Assembly (NCBI GenBank): GCA_958418815.1 | Contig: CATZGB010000037.1 | Span: 1 to 29,063, forward strand | Source of the DNA: an uncultured Bacteroidales bacterium | GTDB taxonomy: Bacteria > Bacteroidota > Bacteroidia > Bacteroidales > Muribaculaceae | DNA: 29,063 nt | Reading direction: 5' to 3' | In this document: positions 24,659-29,063 of the stretch, one piece after another | Position numbering within the stretch: position 1 is the first letter of the stretch | How the letters are laid out: every line of letters starts with the position of its first letter | Position numbers and translations under genes: made by a program | Notes under the pieces: model-generated | The model's database searches: none | Seen by the model: only the letters and a program-made list of their open reading frames with translations | What the model was told of the DNA's origin: nothing

Positions 24659-25795
24659 ATGGTATCAAATAAAGAAACCGAGTATTGCCAAAGTTGTGGT
24701 ATGCCATTAGGAATTGAGGGTATTTCAGAATATGGTACAAATTCTGATAATACACTCAATCAGGAATTTTGTTCCTGTTGCTTAAAGGGCGGCCAATATC
24801 TTTTTGATTTCTCTAAGGAATACCTCATTTATCTTTGGGGACTTTTCCCAAATGCTTATAATCAAATTGCTGGTACTTATTACACAAGTGACGAACTGAG
24901 AGATGTGTTATTCGACAGATTATCTCAGTTAAAGCGATGGAAACAAAAAATAAACACCGCTCATGTACATTATTACCATATTATAAAAATTCAAGAATAC
25001 ATAAATCGGCATTTATTTGAGGACTTAAATTCCAACAATTTATCAAATATCGCCTGTATGTCGAGATACCACTTTCGCAGAGTATTTAAGGATGTTGTAG
25101 GTGAAAATGTCGGAGATTATATTCAAAGATTAAGGTTGGAATATATTGCTTTTAAGCTTATTTCAACAGACAAGAAAGTGTCAGAACTGCTTGAACATAT
25201 AAATTTCCAAAATAAACACACGTTATCAAGAGCGTTTAAGAAATATTTCAAAATGTCCATTCCAATTTTCAGAAAGGCATATTCAAATATAGCCCATGAA
25301 AACAAAACGATAAAACTCCCTGATTATTCAATCAAGAGGCTTGATGGGATTAAAGTTGCATATTTGAAATTTGAACGGACGCATTGGAATAAGGATGCAT
25401 ATTCTATCTTGTGGAGACAGATAATAGAATTTGCAACAAAACACCACCTGATAGATAAGGGCTTCAAATATATTAGTCTAAGTTTAGACAGCCTTGATAT
25501 TACAGAGATAAGCAAATGTAGATTCTTAATAGGGGTAACTGTTCCTATTTCAATGGAAATCCCTAAGGGCTTTGGAACTTTTGATATACAACCTGGGCTA
25601 TATTCGGTATTCACTATCAACAGTTCTTACAATGAATTAAACCAGATATATCGTTATATTTATCTTGATTGGCTCTCCAGCAGCAAGTATCGACTAAAAA
25701 ATCAAGTGACATTTGAAATATATCCTGATACTCCAGATAGAGCCAACATAAACAACTTGACAACGGAAATTTATATACCTATTGAAACAAAATGA
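24659..25795 (+). CDS. zinc-ribbon / AraC HTH / effector-binding fusion regulator
   Basis: 378 residues from the ATG at 24659; the longer frame begins with TTG inside the promoter. Three parts are visible. First, an N-terminal zinc ribbon with Cys10-x2-Cys13 (YCQSCGMPL) and Cys38-x2-Cys41 (FCSCCLKGG), like the putative zinc ribbon of zf-ribbon_2 type. Second, an AraC/XylS DNA-binding domain at about 108-210 (IKIQEYINRHLFEDLNSNNLSNIACMSRYHFRRVFKDVVGENVGDYIQRLRL, then the second helix-turn-helix). Third, a C-terminal region of about 160 residues resembling AraC effector-binding / GyrI-like domains (IKVAYLKFERT, GLYSVFTINSSYNELNQIYRYIYLDWL, FEIYPDT). It probably senses a small ligand and activates nearby genes. 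The DNA is markedly A+T-rich. Its stop overlaps the start of the next gene by four bases. Confidence 0.85.
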   Translation: MVSNKETEYCQSCGMPLGIEGISEYGTNSDNTLNQEFCSCCLKGGQYLFDFSKEYLIYLWGLFPNAYNQIAGTYYTSDELRDVLFDRLSQLKRWKQKINTAHVHYYHIIKIQEYINRHLFEDLNSNNLSNIACMSRYHFRRVFKDVVGENVGDYIQRLRLEYIAFKLISTDKKVSELLEHINFQNKHTLSRAFKKYFKMSIPIFRKAYSNIAHENKTIKLPDYSIKRLDGIKVAYLKFERTHWNKDAYSILWRQIIEFATKHHLIDKGFKYISLSLDSLDITEISKCRFLIGVTVPISMEIPKGFGTFDIQPGLYSVFTINSSYNELNQIYRYIYLDWLSSSKYRLKNQVTFEIYPDTPDRANINNLTTEIYIPIETK

Positions 25796-26397
25796 AAGAT
25801 GAAATAATTCAGTTTTTAGAAGATAACATATTCGACAAATTATTGATTACAAGCACTCTCTATAAATTGGAGAATGACACTTTGGAAGGCGTATATAACG
25901 ACAAAATGACATTCTCAAATTTAGTGAGAACTAAATCTGGCTTCAAGTTTGACATGACAACTGTAACCCAAGAATTGGTTTACAAGTTAAATAGTAGCGG
26001 AGCAAGAACCTCTATAGTCAAAAATTACACAGGAACCAGTGTGTTTCGATATGAGTTGGCCATGCGAAAAAGCACAAATCAACTCACTGGCTATATGCGC
26101 TGTATCTCTACAACAGTTCAAGATTCCACAATGGACGCAATTGTTTGTGGGATATTTGATGTTTCTTTTGACGGAAAAGAGCTGAAATGGCAGGAACACC
26201 AATTGCTATACAGAGATAATCCTATCGGAGAAAATCTGTATAAACCGGTGGCTTTTAATTCTAAGATTCGCTTTTATCTTAGTGAAGAGAAAGCCGTATT
26301 TGAGTATTTACCTACATTGTGGGAGATTTCCCCTGATACTTTGGAAAAAAGATTGTCTAAAGATGATTATCCTCCATATATATCAAAGGAACAGTAA
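25792..26397 (+). CDS. protein of unknown function coupled to the AraC-like regulator
   Basis: 201 residues, no signal peptide, no membrane segment. I recognise no family. From about residue 30 to 170 the sequence alternates short hydrophobic and charged stretches (LEGVYNDKMTFSN, SGFKFDMTTV, FRYELAMRKS, IVCGIFDVSFDGKELKWQEHQLLYRDN), which suggests a mostly beta, perhaps barrel-like fold; that is only an impression. The start ATG overlaps the stop of the preceding regulator as ATGA, so the two are probably made in fixed ratio, and the response regulator gene follows four bases after its stop. The role could be accessory to regulation or a product of the same stimulus. Confidence 0.75.
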   Translation: MKDEIIQFLEDNIFDKLLITSTLYKLENDTLEGVYNDKMTFSNLVRTKSGFKFDMTTVTQELVYKLNSSGARTSIVKNYTGTSVFRYELAMRKSTNQLTGYMRCISTTVQDSTMDAIVCGIFDVSFDGKELKWQEHQLLYRDNPIGENLYKPVAFNSKIRFYLSEEKAVFEYLPTLWEISPDTLEKRLSKDDYPPYISKEQ

Positions 26398-26401
26398 CTA
26401 A

Positions 26402-27652
26402 ATGATGCGGCAGATACTCATAATTGACGACAACGTATCGGATTCCAACGAGATAAAGCGACTTTTAGCCGGTTTTGGTGCAGAGATTTATCAGTCATTG
26501 CGGATAGGAATGGCAAAAGAAGATCTAATGAAGTTTGATAGAGGTGATATCGTAATCTGTGATTTCAAACTGCCTGACGGCAATGCAATTGAGCTAATGG
26601 AATGGCTTGACCGAAAGGATGTCGGGTGTAGTGTATTTGTGATAACTGATGTCGAAACAGTTGCTGATGCTGTTGCATCATTCCGTGCAGGGGCAAAGGA
26701 CTACATCAACAAGCGTCTTATCCGCGAACTGCTTATACCGAAAATCAAGACCTTAATTGGTAGAGATAACGATGACAACTTCCCATTATTGTTTTCTCGC
26801 AAAAGCGACGGATGCCTGCGAGCGTACAGTGCCGCCCACATAGTGGCACCCACAAACCTTAATGTGTTGATTGTCGGGGAAAGTGGTGTAGGGAAAGAGC
26901 CGTTGGCGCAGGAGATTTACGATGTAAGCGCGAAAAGCAACAAACCTTGTGTATTGCTTGACTGCGGAACGCTCCACTATCTGTCATTAAATCATAATCC
27001 CAAGCAACCAATGACACTGTTGGATGCAGTGACAGCGCAGTTTCGTAAGGCTCATGGCGGAACGGTGATACTTGACAATGTGCAACTGCTGTCACCGGAT
27101 ATGCAGTCGATTATTCTACATATTCTGGCCAACAGCAATCACGACACTCGGATTATAGCTACCGCAACACCAGATATTACCGAAATGGTGGTTGAAGGGA
27201 GTTTTCTCTCGGCGTTGTTCTACAAAATTAAGGAATTCACAATAACGCTTCCGCCTTTGTGCGAGTGTCAGGATGACATCCCGCTGCTTGCCGATTTCTA
27301 TTTACGGCATTACAACACCGAATTTGGGAAAAACATCAAACGGTTTGATACTTCTGCACAAAAAGAGATGCGCCTACATTCATGGCCCGGCAATATCCGT
27401 GAACTTAACCACGTTGTACGAGTGGCAGTACTGAAAACACGTGGCGATGTCATCTCAAAAGATAATCTTGAACTTGACACACCGGCAAGTAGTGTCCACA
27501 TGAATTTTCGGTTGGATGACAGCTGCTTCGAGGAAGCAAAAATCACTGCCGCGATAGCCCATACCGGAGGTAATATGGCACATGCTGCTAAATTGCTCGG
27601 CATCTGCGAAAAAGCCTTATGGGCAAAGAGGAAAAAGTATGGGCTGAAATAA
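26402..27652 (+). CDS. RteB/NtrC-like response regulator with degenerate AAA+ domain
   Basis: 416 residues. Receiver domain (1-118) with Asp9, Asp10, phosphoacceptor Asp54 in VICDFKLPDG, Thr82 and Lys104. AAA+ domain (about 125-345) with an intact Walker A GESGVGKE (159-166), but the Walker B acid pair is LDN (Asp225, Asn226) instead of DE, and the GAFTGA loop that touches sigma-54 is absent (the region 192-215 reads HYLSLNHNPKQPMTLL). WPGNIREL (328-335) and a C-terminal Fis-type helix-turn-helix (about 375-416: ITAAIAHTGGNMAHAAKLLGICEKALWAKR) are kept. Similar regulators control transfer in Bacteroides conjugative elements (RteB of CTnDOT). No histidine kinase partner is in the window. Confidence 0.85.
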   Translation: MMRQILIIDDNVSDSNEIKRLLAGFGAEIYQSLRIGMAKEDLMKFDRGDIVICDFKLPDGNAIELMEWLDRKDVGCSVFVITDVETVADAVASFRAGAKDYINKRLIRELLIPKIKTLIGRDNDDNFPLLFSRKSDGCLRAYSAAHIVAPTNLNVLIVGESGVGKEPLAQEIYDVSAKSNKPCVLLDCGTLHYLSLNHNPKQPMTLLDAVTAQFRKAHGGTVILDNVQLLSPDMQSIILHILANSNHDTRIIATATPDITEMVVEGSFLSALFYKIKEFTITLPPLCECQDDIPLLADFYLRHYNTEFGKNIKRFDTSAQKEMRLHSWPGNIRELNHVVRVAVLKTRGDVISKDNLELDTPASSVHMNFRLDDSCFEEAKITAAIAHTGGNMAHAAKLLGICEKALWAKRKKYGLK

Positions 27653-27666
27653 TGTACCACTTTTTA

Positions 27667-27697
27667 GGTGGTATATTTGCATACTGGTGGTATATTT
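27667..27697. repeat. 12-bp direct repeats within the fic promoter, with upstream inverted half
   Basis: GGTGGTATATTT occurs at 27667-27678 and 27686-27697, 19 bases apart. The first copy overlaps the -33 box and the second ends three bases before the -7 box. TACCAC at 27655-27660 is an inverted match to GTGGTA at 27668-27673. The layout suits an operator for a DNA-binding regulator. Confidence 0.6.
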
Positions 27698-27707
27698 AGT
27701 ATCTTTG
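27676..27707 (+). promoter_or_regulatory. fic promoter
   Basis: TTTG (27676-27679), 20 bases, TATCTTTG (27700-27707): perfect Bacteroidota consensus. Start near 27713, about ten bases before the fic ATG. Confidence 0.8.
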
Positions 27708-27722
27708 CGCTAAATAATAGAC

Positions 27723-28784
27723 ATGGCGCAACTCGATAAACTTTACAGACAGTGGTTAGACCTTCAGCCTCTTTCGGCAGATGACGAAAAACGGTTGAAG
27801 CGGAAGTTTATGCTCGACTTCAATTATAATAGTAACCACATTGAGGGCAATACTCTCACTTACGGTCAAACAGAGGTGCTTCTTCTTCTCGGAGAAGTAA
27901 TAGGCTCTGCTAAGATGAAAGACCTTGAGGAGATGAAAGCTCATAATATCTGCCTAAATATTGTCGAGCAGGAAGCTGATACAGATGAACCCTTGACTGA
28001 AACATTTATTCGACAGGTTCATCAGGTGATGTTGCGTGAAGATTATAAGGTCTATCGTCAGCTGCCCGGTGGTGAAACCACAAGTTACACCGTTCATGCC
28101 GGACGCTACAAAACACGGCCTAATTCTGTTATTACCCCGACTGGAGAGCGATTTGAATATGCCTCTCCTGAAGAAACGCCTGCTTTAATGGCTGATTTAG
28201 TGCAATGGTATAATAATGCAGTTGCGGAAGGCTCCCTTACCCCTATTCAGCTTGCGACACTATTCCATTATCGTTATATCCGTATTCACCCGTTTGAGGA
28301 TGGCAACGGTCGTATAGCACGACTGATGGTTAATTTCATCTTGCACCGTCACAAATGGCCCATGATGGTTATCCGCAGCAAGAATAAGAAAGCATATCTT
28401 AACGCGTTGGGGCTTGCCGATGCCGCAGTCGGTCCAATACCGGCCGATGGTGCACACGCTTCTTTGAAGTCCATAGTTCCATTCGTGGAATACATGGAAT
28501 CCGCCTTAACAGCCGACATTTCATCAATGCTTGAATTTCTATCAGGCGACAGAGAAACGATGTGGTGGTACGAAGGTGAAATTATACGCTTTTCTACGAC
28601 TACCCCTGGACGTATTCTCCGTGTCCTTCAATCAGACCCTAACGCCTCGCTCTCGACAATCTCAACGACTCTCGGCATAAGCCGTTCAGCGATACAAAAA
28701 CAGGTAGACAACCTCTCTGAACAAGGCTATATCTCTCGACCCGAAGGCAAGAAGCGCGGTTGGATAGTCAATATTTATCATTAA
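27723..28784 (+). CDS. Fic family protein (class II, self-inhibited) with C-terminal winged helix
   Basis: 353 residues. Fic enzymes transfer AMP or related groups to target proteins. The core motif HPFEDGNGRIAR (189-200) is complete with the catalytic histidine. The inhibitory motif (S/T)xxxE(G/N) is present on the N-terminal side as SNHIEG (Ser37, Glu41), which marks class II and implies that activity is held back by its own glutamate. The flap region HAGRYKTRPNSVITPTG and the substrate-side fold around ETTSYTV fit Fic proteins of the long Bacteroidota type. Residues about 295-350 (GRILRVLQSDPNASLSTISTTLGISRSAIQKQVDNLSEQGYISR) form a winged helix that could bind DNA, perhaps its own promoter repeats. 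Own promoter; a small gene follows after seven bases. Confidence 0.92.
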   Translation: MAQLDKLYRQWLDLQPLSADDEKRLKRKFMLDFNYNSNHIEGNTLTYGQTEVLLLLGEVIGSAKMKDLEEMKAHNICLNIVEQEADTDEPLTETFIRQVHQVMLREDYKVYRQLPGGETTSYTVHAGRYKTRPNSVITPTGERFEYASPEETPALMADLVQWYNNAVAEGSLTPIQLATLFHYRYIRIHPFEDGNGRIARLMVNFILHRHKWPMMVIRSKNKKAYLNALGLADAAVGPIPADGAHASLKSIVPFVEYMESALTADISSMLEFLSGDRETMWWYEGEIIRFSTTTPGRILRVLQSDPNASLSTISTTLGISRSAIQKQVDNLSEQGYISRPEGKKRGWIVNIYH

Positions 28785-28791
28785 GGTCTGT

Positions 28792-29025
28792 ATGCCAACT
28801 ATGAAACTTGAAAATTTCAAACGAGCAAAAGGATACCTTGATTTCATTCAAGGCGCGAATATAATCCTAAAAAATACATTAGAAGAATTCTTCTCTGCCT
28901 CAGTTCGCTTGCAAATGACACCTTTAGACGGTGTGCAATTTTATAAAATTGACATTACTGTCAATCCTAATCGAAATGTCTATATACTATCTGAAGATAA
29001 AATTCTTTTTATTACTGTCCGCTAA
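28792..29025 (+). CDS. small protein of unknown function downstream of fic
   Basis: 77 residues starting MPTMKLENFKRAKGYLDFIQ; a start at the Met three codons later is also possible. No signal peptide or known motif. The N-terminal half looks helical, the C-terminal half beta (VQFYKIDITVNPNRNVYILSEDKILFITV). It begins seven bases after the fic stop, so it is likely co-transcribed with it. A partner role is possible but not shown. The remaining 38 bases to the window end hold nothing recognisable. Confidence 0.65.
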   Translation: MPTMKLENFKRAKGYLDFIQGANIILKNTLEEFFSASVRLQMTPLDGVQFYKIDITVNPNRNVYILSEDKILFITVR

Positions 29026-29063
29026 ACTTTTTTTGAACGATTGAAAAATTAGGGCTGACACCT

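Larger units (their letters stand above)
20470..29063 (+). mobile_element. left part of an integrative and mobilizable element at tRNA-Lys
   Basis: The tRNA-Lys 3' end is followed by a tyrosine integrase, candidate recombinase arm sites, an oriT-like region, mobC and mobA, then regulatory cargo and a fic gene, all on the plus strand. No type IV secretion (tra) genes are visible, so at least this part is mobilizable rather than self-transferring. Base composition drops toward A+T compared with the core genes. The exact left boundary is uncertain because the right attachment repeat is outside the window, so the core sequence cannot be defined. Confidence 0.8.

Noticed and set aside
29026..29063. 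Right attachment site of the element at the window end
   Set aside because: No match to the tRNA-Lys 3' end is present in the last bases.

Overview
The window looks like a chromosomal segment of a gut Bacteroidales bacterium, probably near Muribaculaceae. Reasons: GC-rich housekeeping genes, many promoters of the Bacteroidota type (TTTG, about 20 bases, then TAnnTTTG), two secreted proteins with C-terminal tails of the type IX secretion (Por) kind, a tryptophanase and a DUF4834 gene of Bacteroidales type. The family-level placement is inference.

Positions 1-20.4 kb are core chromosome. On the minus strand lie a YD-repeat-like secreted protein (338-1684), guanine deaminase (1774-3171) and a 1182-residue choice-of-anchor-J/cleaved-adhesin-like secreted protein (3379-6927). 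Biotin synthase (bioB) and tryptophanase (tnaA) follow on the plus strand, then 6-phosphofructokinase on the minus strand. A minus-strand phospholipid operon comes next: psd, pssA, a DUF4834 membrane protein and a DUF2461 protein, the last two overlapping by ATGA. A plus-strand run (ruvX, def, ettA, asd, cation/proton antiporter) completes the core part.

Two intergenic regions (8187-8265 plus, 13805-13880 minus) each hold a short promoter-to-terminator unit with the same 5' block but different terminator hairpins. They look like two paralogous small RNA genes and are the most interesting signal in the core part.

From a tRNA-Lys(CTT) gene at 20424-20496 to the right edge the DNA changes character. 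A tyrosine integrase follows the tRNA, preceded by repeated TGTACCCTCG boxes that look like arm-type recombinase sites. Next comes an 800-base non-coding stretch with four 10-bp phased repeats and an oriT-like set of inverted repeats, then mobC and a MOBP-type mobA relaxase. This is the left part of an integrative and mobilizable element; its right end is outside the window. The cargo seen here is regulatory: a zinc-ribbon/AraC/effector-binding fusion, a translationally coupled protein of unknown function, an RteB/NtrC-like response regulator with a degenerate AAA+ domain lacking the GAFTGA loop, a self-inhibited Fic protein with repeat boxes in its promoter, and a small unknown protein. The cargo is visibly richer in A+T than the core genes, most strongly at 24.6-26.4 kb, suggesting separate acquisition.
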